Under the pieces are notes generated by a model, which was given only the letters and a program-made list of their open reading frames with translations, searched no databases and had not been told where the DNA came from. The translations under genes and the position numbers were made by a program. A DNA stretch of 64,000 bases from contig DASYXT010000096.1 of the NCBI GenBank assembly GCA_035934555.1, positions 62,001 to 126,000 on the forward strand. Direction: 5' to 3'. Source of the DNA: DASYXT01 sp035934555 (GTDB taxonomy: Bacteria > Verrucomicrobiota > Verrucomicrobiia > Limisphaerales > UBA8199). Of this stretch, positions 1-8,144 are shown piece after piece. Every line of letters starts with the position of its first letter. Positions within the stretch are counted from its first letter, which is position 1.

Positions 1-1
1 G

Positions 2-1927
2 GAAAGCGAAGAGCGCTTGCGGTTGGTGTGGGACAACTCCCTGGACGGGATGCGGCTCACGGACCCTCGTGGACGAATCATCGCAGTCAACCCTGCGTAT
101 TGCCGATTATTCAAGCTGCCGCAGGAACGGCTGCTGGGCGAGTTGTTCACAGCCACCTACGCACCCGAAACGGCCGAATCACTACTGGAAGCATACCACC
201 GCCGCTTCGAAAGCGGGGGAGTCCATCCTCCACTAACCACCCGCGTCACGCTCTGGAATGGCACCCTGCTTGACCTTGATATTTCGACCTGTTTCATCGA
301 GGTAGGCGTGCGGGGGAAGATGGCGCTGACCATTTTCCGTGATGTTTCCGAGCGGTGCCGCACTGAAGCCGCCTTGCAGGCAGCGCAGCAACGGCTCCAG
401 TATCTGCTGGCGCAAAGCCCAGCAGTGATTTACTCCCTGCGCATTGAGCAAAACACCCTCGTCCCCGATTGGGTCAGCAATTACGTTCAGCACCTGTTGG
501 GGTTTACTCCCGAGGAATGCTGCCAGCGCGACTGGTGGGTGCAACAGATCCACGCGGATGATCGGGCGGTGCTGGAACGCAGCTTGCCCGAACTGCTCCG
601 TGGCCGGCAGCTCGTGTTCGCCTACCGTATTCGACACAAACAGGGCGAATACCGCTGGGTGCGCGACGAACGGCGCCTGGTTTGCGATGAACTCGGCGAG
701 CCTCGCGAGGTCTTAGGCTCATGGGTCGATATCACCGAGCGGAAAGCGCTGGAAGAGCTGTTGCGCCATTCGCAGAAAATGGAAGCCGTCGGCCTGCTCG
801 CCGGGGGTGTGGCTCACGATTTCAACAATCTGCTCCTGGTCATGCGCGGCAACGCCGAACTCATGCTGATGGATGCGGACCAATACTCCGTTGAAGCCCG
901 CGAATGCCTGCGCCAAATTACCGCCGCCGCCGAGCGGGCGGCCAATCTCACCCGCCAGTTGCTCGTGTTCAGCCGTAAACAAGTGCTTCAGTCCAAACCC
1001 CTCAGTCTGAACGAAGTCATCGCAAATCTCACCAAAATGCTCAAACGCATCATCGGCGAGCACATTGATCTCCAGTGCCGCTACGGCGCCGGGTTGCCCG
1101 CCGTCCAGGCCGACGCGGGCATGATGGAGCAAGTGCTGCTGAACCTGGTCGTCAATGCCCGGGATGCCATGCCTCGCGGCGGGAAAATGGAAATTAGCAC
1201 CGACCAGGTTTTTCTGAATGAAGCGGCGATCCGCACTAATCCGGAAGCACGAGCAGGCCAATTCGTTCGCCTGACCGTACGGGATTCGGGCACCGGCATC
1301 GCACCGCAAATCCTTTCGCACGTTTTTGAGCCGTTCTTCACCACCAAAGAACATGGAAAGGGCACCGGCCTGGGCCTGGCCACAGTGTATGGCATCGTCA
1401 AACAGCACGAAGGCTGGATCGAGGTCAACAGCCAACTCGGCCAGGGTACTGTCTTTACGATTTTTCTGCCCGCCCTGAGCGGCGCTGCCCTTGCCGAGGC
1501 TGCTGCGCGCCCGGAAACCCCGCCCCTGGGCGGCACCGAACCCATCCTGCTCGTCGAAGACGAGTCGGCCGTGCGCCTGGTCACCCGCCGCGTCCTCGAA
1601 AGCTTCGGTTATAAAGTCGAGGAAGCTGCCCACGCCCACGAGGCCCTGGAACTCTGGGGCGCGCGCCCGGAATATTTCCGGTTACTGCTCACCGACATGG
1701 TAATGCCGCAGGGGATTACCGGCCGCGAACTGGCCGAGCGGCTCCGCCGTGAAAATCCGCAATTGCGCATTATTTTTATGAGCGGTTACAGCGCCGAGGT
1801 TGCCGGAAGAGATACCGAGTTTTTCCGGCGCCACGGCTGCTATTTTATCCAGAAACCGTGTTCGTCGCGGCTACTGCTGGACACTGTCAGGACGTGCCTG
1901 GACGAACCGCTCCCGGCCCAACCGTGA
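2..1927 (+). CDS. PAS-PAS hybrid sensor histidine kinase with C-terminal receiver (5' partial)
   Basis: Hybrid two-component sensor, probably cytosolic in the visible part. The reading frame is open to the left edge, and the residues just before the first possible start (ESEER, then LRLVWDNS) are the usual opening of a PAS domain, so the true start lies outside the window. Counting from the TTG at 17, two PAS domains cover about residues 1-110 and 125-245. The second ends in a typical YRWVRDERR strand. The dimerisation/phosphoacceptor box GVAHDFNNLL has its histidine near residue 267. An HATPase domain follows with NARDAM (N box), DSGTGI and GTGLGLATVYG. The receiver domain spans about 510-630, with the phosphoacceptor aspartate near 560 (LLLTDMVMP). 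A partner output protein is not visible in the window. The ligand is unknown. Confidence 0.93.
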   Translation, partial: ESEERLRLVWDNSLDGMRLTDPRGRIIAVNPAYCRLFKLPQERLLGELFTATYAPETAESLLEAYHRRFESGGVHPPLTTRVTLWNGTLLDLDISTCFIEVGVRGKMALTIFRDVSERCRTEAALQAAQQRLQYLLAQSPAVIYSLRIEQNTLVPDWVSNYVQHLLGFTPEECCQRDWWVQQIHADDRAVLERSLPELLRGRQLVFAYRIRHKQGEYRWVRDERRLVCDELGEPREVLGSWVDITERKALEELLRHSQKMEAVGLLAGGVAHDFNNLLLVMRGNAELMLMDADQYSVEARECLRQITAAAERAANLTRQLLVFSRKQVLQSKPLSLNEVIANLTKMLKRIIGEHIDLQCRYGAGLPAVQADAGMMEQVLLNLVVNARDAMPRGGKMEISTDQVFLNEAAIRTNPEARAGQFVRLTVRDSGTGIAPQILSHVFEPFFTTKEHGKGTGLGLATVYGIVKQHEGWIEVNSQLGQGTVFTIFLPALSGAALAEAAARPETPPLGGTEPILLVEDESAVRLVTRRVLESFGYKVEEAAHAHEALELWGARPEYFRLLLTDMVMPQGITGRELAERLRRENPQLRIIFMSGYSAEVAGRDTEFFRRHGCYFIQKPCSSRLLLDTVRTCLDEPLPAQP

Positions 1928-1950
1928 TGGTAGCAGGACCTCTCTGAAGC

Positions 1951-2694
1951 TCACTGGTTTGGGCTCTCGGCGCATTCTTTTCGCCACCACCTCCACCACC
2001 GCAATGTGTCTCGCAGCGGATGTATTTTGCTGCGCTGTTTGCCGTAAACTGTCGGCACCGGCAAAAACTCGACCCGGTAACCACCCCGAATGAAGCGCAC
2101 CAACATCTCCGATTCAATTTCGAAGTGCTCGGCAGACACGCCCACACGAGCCAAAGCGCTCAGGCTGACCAGGCGAAACCCGCATTGCGAATCCGGCAGC
2201 TCGCGCGCAAGGAGTGTCGATAAGCGCCTGCTCATCCATCGGTTGACGGCCCGCCGCAACCAGGGCATCGCCTGCGCCTGCAACATGCGGTTGCCGACCA
2301 CCAGGCTCGCGCCGGTTGCCTCCGCGCACCGAAAAAACGATTCCATCACTTCGGGCACGTGCTGCCCATCTCCATCGAGGGTTAGCGCCCACGCAAACCC
2401 CAACTCCCGGGCCTTGTGCCACCCGGCTTGCAGCGCAGCGCCCTTACCGCACGGCCGCTGGTTGCCCAGCACCATCGCGCCGGCCTGAGCGGCGAGCCTT
2501 GCAGTGGCATCTGTTGAGCCATCATCCACCACCAGCACAGTCGGCAACTCTCGGCGGACTGCCTCGACCAGTGGACCAATGGTGGCGGCCTCATCCAAAC
2601 ACGGGATAATGGCCGCACATTGCGCACGCCAATCCACGTCCTTGGCTCCGGTTCGCTGGACCGGCACGGCCCCCATTACCGAGTCCCTTGTCAT
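1951..2694 (-). CDS. Family 2 glycosyltransferase (polyprenol-phosphate mannosyltransferase-like)
   Basis: A 247-residue GT-A fold glycosyltransferase resembling the dolichyl/undecaprenyl-phosphate sugar transferases. It would move a sugar from a nucleotide donor to a lipid or glycan acceptor on the cytosolic membrane face. The N-terminus has AAIIPCLDEAATIG and then VVDDGSTDAT, the nucleotide-binding segment of GT2. The metal-binding DXD-type motif appears as LTLDGDGQH, and DSQCGFRL matches the acceptor-side motif of DPM1-like enzymes. No membrane helices are evident, so this is the short soluble form. It starts 6 bp after the stop of the upstream flavoenzyme gene and is the last gene of a three-gene minus-strand operon, suggesting a glycosylated or lipid-linked product. 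Acceptor and sugar cannot be told from sequence. Confidence 0.9.
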   Translation of the reverse strand: MTRDSVMGAVPVQRTGAKDVDWRAQCAAIIPCLDEAATIGPLVEAVRRELPTVLVVDDGSTDATARLAAQAGAMVLGNQRPCGKGAALQAGWHKARELGFAWALTLDGDGQHVPEVMESFFRCAEATGASLVVGNRMLQAQAMPWLRRAVNRWMSRRLSTLLARELPDSQCGFRLVSLSALARVGVSAEHFEIESEMLVRFIRGGYRVEFLPVPTVYGKQRSKIHPLRDTLRWWRWWRKECAESPNQ

Positions 2695-2700
2695 GCGCCA

Positions 2701-4290
2701 TCAGTCAACCGCGTGGATTGGTTTAGAGATTCTCACCTCGGCTTGAGCCGGTTCGCTGGCTTTTTGCGCGGCCGGGACGTTGCCAAACCAACTGCGCCAG
2801 CCCTCCTTCAACTCGAGCAACATCCAACCTGTGAAGGCTTGCAGCAACAGCCAGCCGCTGCTCAACGGGCTGAACGTATAACCCTGGAAAAGATACCGCT
2901 GCCCGTGGTTGCGCCGCCCCCAAAAACCGCGACGCCGGCGCGCGCGCGCGATGCTGGCGAAGCGCCGGTTGTACGTCCGAATAAAATAAAAGAACGGCCG
3001 CGACGGCGGAGTCGAGAAGATCGGTTCGATGAATGCCTTCGCACCGCGCTTGAAGGGTTGCGACGCTACACCCAAATAGTACAAGCCCAGATCCAGCAAG
3101 AACGCCAGCCGCATCAGCTCGAAGTCACCCATGTACTCGTACTTATCTTTGTACAGTGCCTCGAACCACCATTGGTAACTGCGGCTAAAATCGCGGTTGT
3201 GCCTGGCCACCAACGGCGCCATCTCGGCTCCGCGCTGCTGCGCGAGAATCAATTCCACCGCAGCCGACGTGGTGAAGGAAATCCAGTCCATGCCCGGGCT
3301 GTAAAAGGGGTCGAGAAACGCCGCCGCATCGCCCACCAGCACAAAGCCATCCCCGGCGAAAGTGGTGCTGAAGTACGGCAGGTGCTTGCGCCAATGCACA
3401 TCTCCTTCGCGCCACTCCGCTTCCGCCAGGAGTTCCCGCGCCACCGGATGCTGCAGGAGAAAATTCTTCAGCCGCAGGCCCAGCGGTCCTTCCTCCGGCC
3501 ATTGCACCAGGCGCTCGTCAAACACCGCCCCCACGCTCACATCTCCACCCTTCAGGGGAATACACCACGCCCACCAACCGGGACCCACCAGGTGATTTGT
3601 CGCCGTTCCGCGTATGCCATGGCAAGCTTCAGCCCACTCGGGAAATTTCCTGGCGAGCTCAACTCCGTCCCAATCTTTGACTCCGGTCCAGCGCGCCCAA
3701 ACTGCCGTGGTAGGGTGCGCCGTGTTAGGCCGCCACCAACCCTCCTGCCGCGCCAGGAGCGCAGCCACACCCGAAGCGTCCGCCACCCATCGCGCCGTTA
3801 CCGTACGCGTTTGGCCATCGCGGGTTACCTCGAGCGTTTGAACTCCGCCGGAAGTCAACCCCACTCGGCTGACCCGGGCCGGACGCCACACTTCGGCGCC
3901 GGCTGCGCGGGCGAGCTGCAGCACATGCTCGTCCAGCACCGCGCGGTCCACTTGAAACGACGGCACCCGCGAAAGATAGCGGCCGCCGATCTCGCTGCAG
4001 TCAGGCAACGATTGGGCCCTGGCGTCGCAAAACCAGAACCGCATCCCTTGCTTTACGAGGTGCGCCTCGTTGAGATGCCGCGTCAAACCCAGGACGCGTC
4101 CCAGGAAGTAACCGCTGACCTCGACGGTGGCTTCGCCGACGCGCCGGCCGAATGCGGTTGACCTTTCGACGAGCAGCACCTTCAGCGCCGGTTGCTCCCG
4201 TAACAAAAGCAACGCGCACGACGCGCCGGCCAGCGCCCCCCCAATAATGGTGACGTCATAATCAGGCTTCTCTGACGGCGCGTCTCGCAT
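2701..4290 (-). CDS. FAD-dependent oxidoreductase of the flavin halogenase / geranylgeranyl-reductase superfamily
   Basis: A 529-residue flavoprotein. The chosen ATG at 4290 is preceded closely by GGAGG and gives an N-terminus just ahead of the FAD-binding GGALAGASC motif (residues 17-25). A second FAD motif, VLVGDAAAFLDPFYSPG, lies in the middle. Features shared with flavin-dependent halogenases are GEATVE near residue 52, a lysine at residue 80 in HLVKQGMRFWF (close to the catalytic lysine position of PrnA and RebH), and WWAWCIP at 239-245, which fits the WxWxIP halogenase motif except for its leading glycine. Many family members are not proven halogenases, so the substrate is left open. 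It lies 14 bp downstream of a secreted-protein gene and 6 bp before the glycosyltransferase gene, consistent with one operon. Confidence 0.85.
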   Translation of the reverse strand: MRDAPSEKPDYDVTIIGGALAGASCALLLLREQPALKVLLVERSTAFGRRVGEATVEVSGYFLGRVLGLTRHLNEAHLVKQGMRFWFCDARAQSLPDCSEIGGRYLSRVPSFQVDRAVLDEHVLQLARAAGAEVWRPARVSRVGLTSGGVQTLEVTRDGQTRTVTARWVADASGVAALLARQEGWWRPNTAHPTTAVWARWTGVKDWDGVELARKFPEWAEACHGIRGTATNHLVGPGWWAWCIPLKGGDVSVGAVFDERLVQWPEEGPLGLRLKNFLLQHPVARELLAEAEWREGDVHWRKHLPYFSTTFAGDGFVLVGDAAAFLDPFYSPGMDWISFTTSAAVELILAQQRGAEMAPLVARHNRDFSRSYQWWFEALYKDKYEYMGDFELMRLAFLLDLGLYYLGVASQPFKRGAKAFIEPIFSTPPSRPFFYFIRTYNRRFASIARARRRRGFWGRRNHGQRYLFQGYTFSPLSSGWLLLQAFTGWMLLELKEGWRSWFGNVPAAQKASEPAQAEVRISKPIHAVD

Positions 4291-4304
4291 AGCCTCCAAA
4301 GCAA

Positions 4305-4913
4305 TTAGTCCAACCGGTTCAGGTGCAAGTCCTCTTTGGCGATCTTGCCGTCTAAGGCGGAGAGCCAGATTTCCCCGATATTGGAAGTCCGGGAGGGATC
4401 GCGCAACCTGGCAGCCCAAAGCTTCACTTTCCATACGGCTTGTCCTGCCCCGCCTTCGCCGAGAACCCCTTCCCCAACCCGCTCCAGTTTTAGTTCAGTC
4501 GAGGTTAAGGTGATGTTCTTCAGGAGCGGATCGTTGGCGGCAATTTTGATCGCCTGGTCCGAGTCCACTTTCAATTGATCGCGGTTCAGCGGCAAGTCCC
4601 CGCCTGTCACCGGCTCGAGCAACCGCATGGGGCGCTTCACCGTAAGCATGCGCCCGGCGCCAAACTTTACCTCCACCGCTTTGAGCGTCGCAGTCGGGTC
4701 GTAGTAAACGACGTACCAAATGTTCGGTATGAGGGTGCCGACGGATTTCTCGGACCGAATCTGGACAATTTTATCTTTGGACTGCTCGCCGACATAGCGA
4801 TTGCCTTCTTTGATGAGGTCGAAGGCAGTCGGCTCGCTGGCGCGGGCAACCAAAGCGCTGCTCAAGGCGAGGGCGGCGCACAGCCAGCTCCCGGTTAGGT
4901 TTTTGTATTTCAT
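4305..4913 (-). CDS. Predicted secreted protein of unknown function
   Basis: A 202-residue protein with a clear signal peptide (MKYKNLTGSWLCAALALSSA, then cleavage near ARA-SEP), so probably periplasmic or extracellular. I do not recognise the family. The mature part starts with TAFDLIKEGNRYVGEQSKDKIVQIRSEKS and has alternating beta-strand character, with segments (TLKAVEVKFGAGR, VWKVKLWA, GEIWLSALDGKI) that recall PepSY-like small inhibitory or lipoprotein folds. The ATG at 4913 was chosen because it places the signal peptide at the N-terminus; a longer frame reaches 4958 but adds residues unlike a signal sequence. It is the first gene of the operon with the flavoenzyme and the glycosyltransferase. 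Confidence 0.75.
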   Translation of the reverse strand: MKYKNLTGSWLCAALALSSALVARASEPTAFDLIKEGNRYVGEQSKDKIVQIRSEKSVGTLIPNIWYVVYYDPTATLKAVEVKFGAGRMLTVKRPMRLLEPVTGGDLPLNRDQLKVDSDQAIKIAANDPLLKNITLTSTELKLERVGEGVLGEGGAGQAVWKVKLWAARLRDPSRTSNIGEIWLSALDGKIAKEDLHLNRLD

Positions 4914-5009
4914 ATCGCAGTATAGCCTAAGGGTCGCATGAGTGGCAACCTGTGCCATTAAGCGACACTCTGGTATTGTGCACTGTAGCAGTGGGTATTA
5001 CTCTTCAGC

Positions 5010-5282
5010 ATGACGACAATGACGTTGAAACTTCCGGAACCACTCAGGCGGGGGGTGGAAGCAGAAGCGCGCCGCCGCGGTGTCAGCAAGTCCCTGGTGG
5101 TCCGCGAGTGCGTGGAAAAAATGCTCCGCCGCAAGCAGGGCCAAAAAGGCCCTAGCTGCCTGGACTTGGTGGCGGACCTGGTCGGCTCGCAACCGGGGCC
5201 GAGGGATGCGTCGGTGAATCGCCAACACCTCGAGGAAGCCATGCTCGCGGATCATGACCGCTCCCGAAACAACTATCGTTGA
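5010..5282 (+). CDS. vapB: VapB-type ribbon-helix-helix antitoxin
   Basis: A 90-residue antitoxin candidate. The N-terminus MTTMTLKLPEPLRRGVEAEARRR and the following GVSKSLVVRECVEKMLRR fit a CopG/Arc ribbon-helix-helix DNA-binding domain (one strand, two helices). The C-terminal half, rich in Asp, Arg and Asn, would be the flexible toxin-neutralising tail. It overlaps the downstream PIN-domain gene by 29 bp, the normal arrangement for VapBC pairs. By analogy the protein, alone and with its toxin, represses its own promoter in the short gap 4914-5009. The family assignment is motif-based, with no alignment available. Confidence 0.85.
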   Translation: MTTMTLKLPEPLRRGVEAEARRRGVSKSLVVRECVEKMLRRKQGQKGPSCLDLVADLVGSQPGPRDASVNRQHLEEAMLADHDRSRNNYR

Positions 5283-5682
5283 TACCGGACCCCTGGTCGC
5301 GCTATTGGTCGGGGCGGACCAGCACCACGGCTGGTCGCGCGAGGTCTGGGCCGAACTGCAGCCGCCGCTTTCAACCTGCGAAGCGGTACTCTCCGAAGCG
5401 CAATTCCTCGTCGGCCGCTTCGGCGGCAACCCCTGTGCCGTGTTGGAATTCGTTCGGCGCGGAGTACTTCAGCTTGATTTTGCCGTCGGACCTGAAATCA
5501 AACGGCTGCTGGAACTACAGCGTTCTTATCGCAGTTTACCGATGTCGCTGGCGGATGCCTGCCTGGTGCGCATGAGTGAGCAATCCCGGCGCTGCCGCGT
5601 GGTCACCACTGATTCGCATTTCCGCCTCTACCGTCGTCATAAGCGCCAAATCATTCCGGTTCTCATGCCAAACCCGATTTGA
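5254..5682 (+). CDS. vapC: VapC-type PIN-domain ribonuclease toxin
   Basis: A 142-residue PIN-domain protein, the toxin of a type II toxin-antitoxin pair. It would be a Mg-dependent endoribonuclease, in known VapCs usually cutting tRNA or rRNA. Acidic residues expected for the active site are visible: Asp in TTIVDTGPLVALL near the N-terminus, Glu in LSEAQFLVGRF, Asp in MSLADACLVRMSE and Asp in VVTTDSHFRLYRR. The order and spacing are typical. Its start lies inside the 3' end of the antitoxin gene, so translation is probably coupled. The length is normal and the pair appears intact. Confidence 0.88.
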   Translation: MTAPETTIVDTGPLVALLVGADQHHGWSREVWAELQPPLSTCEAVLSEAQFLVGRFGGNPCAVLEFVRRGVLQLDFAVGPEIKRLLELQRSYRSLPMSLADACLVRMSEQSRRCRVVTTDSHFRLYRRHKRQIIPVLMPNPI

Positions 5683-5765
5683 ACCGGCGGCGATTTTTCT
5701 TTTCAGCCAACCCCTCGGGTGCCACCGTGTACGCGAAACGACTGAACCGAACTCAGCGACACCCT

Positions 5766-6827
5766 ATGCCGGCACCCACCAAAAAGGTTTCCGAAAAGAG
5801 CACCAAACAGGAGATGCTCGAGGCCTACCAGGCCCTGACCAAGCAACTCGAAGAAAAGCGCGCCGCCGAACTCGCCCCGGAACGCCGAATCGAAGAAAAG
5901 CGTGCGGAGGAGGCCGTCAAGGCCGCCGCCACTGTTGAGCCTGAGACGATTGACCGCGAAGTCGGCGGGCTCAAATCGGAGATTGGCAAAATGCTGGGCG
6001 ACATCTCCGAGCGCCTTGCTACCGAGTCTGCCCGCTTCCGCAATATCCAGAAGGCGGTCGAAACCAAAGAGCGCGAAATTAAGGAACTTTACGGCATTGA
6101 AAAGGCCGCCGTCAGCCTCGCCGCCTTGATTGAGGCCCAGAACCAGAAGCGGGCCGAATTTGAAACGCAAATGATACAGGAGCAGGAGGAGCTCGAGAAG
6201 GAGATCGAAACGAAGCGCGCCGCCTGGGAGGAAGAGAAGAAAGCCCGCGAGGCTGAGATTAAGGAGCGCGAGGCCGCCGAAAGGAAAGCGCAGGAGCGGG
6301 CGCGGGAGGATTTCAATTACGCCTTCAAACGCGAGCAGCAAGGCATAAAAGACAAGCTCAATGACGAAAAGTTGGCGTTGGAAAAAGAGATCAAGCTTAA
6401 ACGCGAAACCGCTGAGAAAGACCTTCTCGAACGGGAGAAGAACATCGCGCAGAGTGAGCGCGAATTAGCCGAACTTCGCGCCAAAGCCGCCGCTTTCCCC
6501 CAGGAGCTCGAACGCGCCGTCAACCAGGCCGTCAAAGAAGCCACCGACCACCTTAAGCTGGAAGCCAAGAGCCGCGAGGACCTGGCGCACAAGCAATTCG
6601 AAGGCGAGCGCAACGTGCTGACTGCCCGGAACGACTCACTCGAGAGAACCAATAAAGACCTGCTGACGATCAACAACAAGCTCACCCAGCAACTGGAAGC
6701 CGCTTACCAGAAAGTCCAGGACATCGCCGAGAAGACCGTCGAAGGCACCTCCCAATCCCGGTCGTTTGCCGAACTGCAAAAGCTTCTGGTTGAGCAGGCG
6801 CGCAAAGGTCGCGAGGAGAAAGGTTAA
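5766..6827 (+). CDS. Long coiled-coil protein of unknown function
   Basis: A 353-residue protein, very rich in Glu, Lys, Ala, Arg and Gln, predicted to be almost entirely alpha-helical coiled coil from about residue 15 to the end (for example QEELEKEIETKRAAWEEEKK and DKLNDEKLALEKEIKLKR). It has no signal peptide, membrane segment or recognised catalytic domain, so a cytosolic structural or scaffolding role is the only inference offered. The frame is open from 5679, but the ATG at 5766 (context ACCCTATG) is the first standard start and removes a 29-residue segment unlike the rest. It is placed between two VapBC pairs, 83 bp after the first toxin and 43 bp before the second antitoxin. Whether it belongs to either is unknown. 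Confidence 0.8.
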   Translation: MPAPTKKVSEKSTKQEMLEAYQALTKQLEEKRAAELAPERRIEEKRAEEAVKAAATVEPETIDREVGGLKSEIGKMLGDISERLATESARFRNIQKAVETKEREIKELYGIEKAAVSLAALIEAQNQKRAEFETQMIQEQEELEKEIETKRAAWEEEKKAREAEIKEREAAERKAQERAREDFNYAFKREQQGIKDKLNDEKLALEKEIKLKRETAEKDLLEREKNIAQSERELAELRAKAAAFPQELERAVNQAVKEATDHLKLEAKSREDLAHKQFEGERNVLTARNDSLERTNKDLLTINNKLTQQLEAAYQKVQDIAEKTVEGTSQSRSFAELQKLLVEQARKGREEKG

Positions 6828-6835
6828 AGCGACAG

Positions 6836-6864
6836 TTGACTGCATGATGTTGTGATGCGATGAT
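6836..6864 (+). promoter_or_regulatory. Possible sigma70-like promoter for the second VapBC pair
   Basis: TTGACT at 6836-6841 and GATGAT at 6859-6864 are separated by 17 bp. The -35 is near consensus and the -10 is weak. A transcript would begin at or next to the ATG at 6871, so the antitoxin mRNA might be leaderless. This is pattern matching only. Confidence 0.3.
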
Positions 6865-6870
6865 GTTCTG

Positions 6871-7083
6871 ATGAGAACCACGTTGACGCTCGACGCGGAT
6901 GCTTTTCAGGCCGCCAAAGCGAAAGCTGTTCACGAAAACATTTCACTTGGCAAAGCGGTTTCGGAGTTGGTCCTGCAGGGGTTGCGTGTGAGTCTGAGCA
7001 AATCGAGAGGGCGCGCAGTGTTCCGCTCTGAAGGGGGCACCTACACGTCCAAAGAAGTGGAGGCGGCGCTGGAAGATGAATAA
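6871..7083 (+). CDS. vapB: Antitoxin of a second PIN-domain toxin-antitoxin pair
   Basis: A 70-residue protein beginning MRTTLTLDADAFQAAKAKA, the pattern of short VapB-type antitoxins (DUF2191/ribbon-helix-helix type). It has a basic helix region followed by a tail (FRSEGGTYTSKEVEAALEDE) suited to toxin binding. It overlaps the downstream PIN gene by 8 bp. The pair differs in sequence from the VapBC pair at 5.0-5.7 kb, so it is not a recent duplicate. The coiled-coil gene lies between them. Confidence 0.82.
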   Translation: MRTTLTLDADAFQAAKAKAVHENISLGKAVSELVLQGLRVSLSKSRGRAVFRSEGGTYTSKEVEAALEDE

Positions 7084-7510
7084 GGCTCTCCTGGATGCTA
7101 ATGCTCTTATCGCGGCATTTGATGAGAGTCATGCCGACCACGCGCGAGCAAACGCACTGATCGCAGGCCTACAGGAGTTCCGGACGTCCCCTCAAACTCA
7201 AGGCGCCTTTTTGCGGTTTTTCAGCCGCCCCTGGCAAGATGCCTCAGGCCAGCGCCAACCTCCTCGAATGAGCACTGGCCAGGCCTTGAGCCATTTAAAG
7301 GCCATCCTCGCCCTTCCCAAACACCGGTTCGTGCCAGACGACGTGCCGTTCGAGAAAGTCTCCATGCGCTCTTTGAGCGGATTCAAACAATGGAACGATG
7401 CGTATCTCATCGCCCTGGCGGCAAAGCATCGGCTTAAGCTCGCTACGCTGGAGCGAAAGTTGGCTAACATGGATGATCCCGACGCACCGGTTCTCCATCT
7501 TGTCCCGTAA
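7076..7510 (+). CDS. vapC: PIN-domain ribonuclease toxin (VapC-like)
   Basis: A 144-residue PIN-domain protein, likely the toxin partner of the preceding antitoxin. The first active-site Asp is in ALLDANALIAAFDE, and the later acidic cluster is in FKQWNDAYLIALAAKH with LATLERKLANM at the C-terminus. A conserved-looking middle (SPQTQGAFLRFFSRPW) matches a common VapC subfamily in which TQGAFLR carries the central residues. It has normal length and an 8-bp overlap with its antitoxin. Degenerate sequence begins directly after its stop. Confidence 0.85.
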   Translation: MNKALLDANALIAAFDESHADHARANALIAGLQEFRTSPQTQGAFLRFFSRPWQDASGQRQPPRMSTGQALSHLKAILALPKHRFVPDDVPFEKVSMRSLSGFKQWNDAYLIALAAKHRLKLATLERKLANMDDPDAPVLHLVP

Positions 7511-7530
7511 GCGCGCCTGGGGCAGCGGTT

Positions 7531-7686
7531 TGGCTGCTAGCGACGCTGTTTTGTCTGACGGTCTTTCGCGCGGTGGACCGCCATTCGCACTCCGCCAGCG
7601 ACACTCTCTACGGGGTATTCCCGTTCTTTGTCTGCACGTTCCTGCTGCTGGATTGGATCGGCAACCGGACGGCTGAGCCACATTAA
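7531..7686 (+). pseudogene. C-terminal fragment of a membrane protein
   Basis: From 7531 an open stretch encodes 51 residues ending at TAA 7684-7686, with two plausible membrane helices: WLLATLFCLTVF, then a short loop AVDRHSHSASDTLYG, then VFPFFVCTFLLLDWI. There is no start codon or N-terminal part; the frame runs back into the toxin gene. It reads like the tail of a larger multi-pass protein left after a deletion. I do not recognise the family. Confidence 0.4.
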
Positions 7687-7821
7687 TCGCCGAAATCAGA
7701 CAGAAGTTAAGGCCAGCCACTGAGGAATTGACCGAACTAGTGCTGGTCCGCTGGAAAGAACTGCCGTCAAAACCTCACATGAGTTTTCTGACCAGAGTAC
7801 TGGAGGCTCCTGCGCACCGAC

Positions 7822-8142
7822 TCAGGCGCAAGCAACACGTCGAACCTGCGAAGTTGCTCGGACTTCATTTCCGAACGTGGCCAACTCGCGTAAAGGGACT
7901 ATCTCCGTCTGCGGAAAAGCAACCAAAACAGTCGATGGGACGCCTGGATATGGCCGGCCCTGGGCATCGAGCGGCGCGAGTTGAACGCGCAAGGTTCGGT
8001 CACTCACCTGCGAAAGCCTCAGTTCAACGGCTTGGCTGCCCAGATGGAGCGGGGCCGCGGCAAGTTCGCCAGCGCTGCCAGACCCTCGCTGGCCGCGCAA
8101 AACACCACGCAACTTGTCGCTAGCCGCGCACGTGAGCGCATG
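7822..8142 (-). pseudogene. N-terminal fragment resembling a GH31-type alpha-glycosidase
   Basis: An open stretch on the minus strand encodes a beta-sandwich-like segment, AVELRLSQVSDRTLRVQL, then APLDAQGRPYPGVPSTVL and VAFPQTEIVPLREL. This resembles the N-terminal domain that precedes the catalytic barrel in GH31 alpha-xylosidases and alpha-glucosidases. It ends abruptly after about 100 codons with no catalytic domain, and the signal-peptide region is poor, so I call it a remnant. It lies just beyond the 3' end of the glycosidase/peptidase operon, which may once have carried a further glycosidase. The family assignment is tentative. Confidence 0.35.
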
Positions 8143-8144
8143 GC

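Noticed and set aside
719..1639. Minus-strand frame of 306 codons in the hybrid kinase
   Set aside because: Overlaps the HATPase and receiver coding region completely and shows no recognisable domain.
2620..4161. Long plus-strand frame (513 codons) opposite the flavoenzyme gene
   Set aside because: It is the antisense shadow of a gene with clear FAD motifs and has an Arg/Pro/His-rich composition without any domain.
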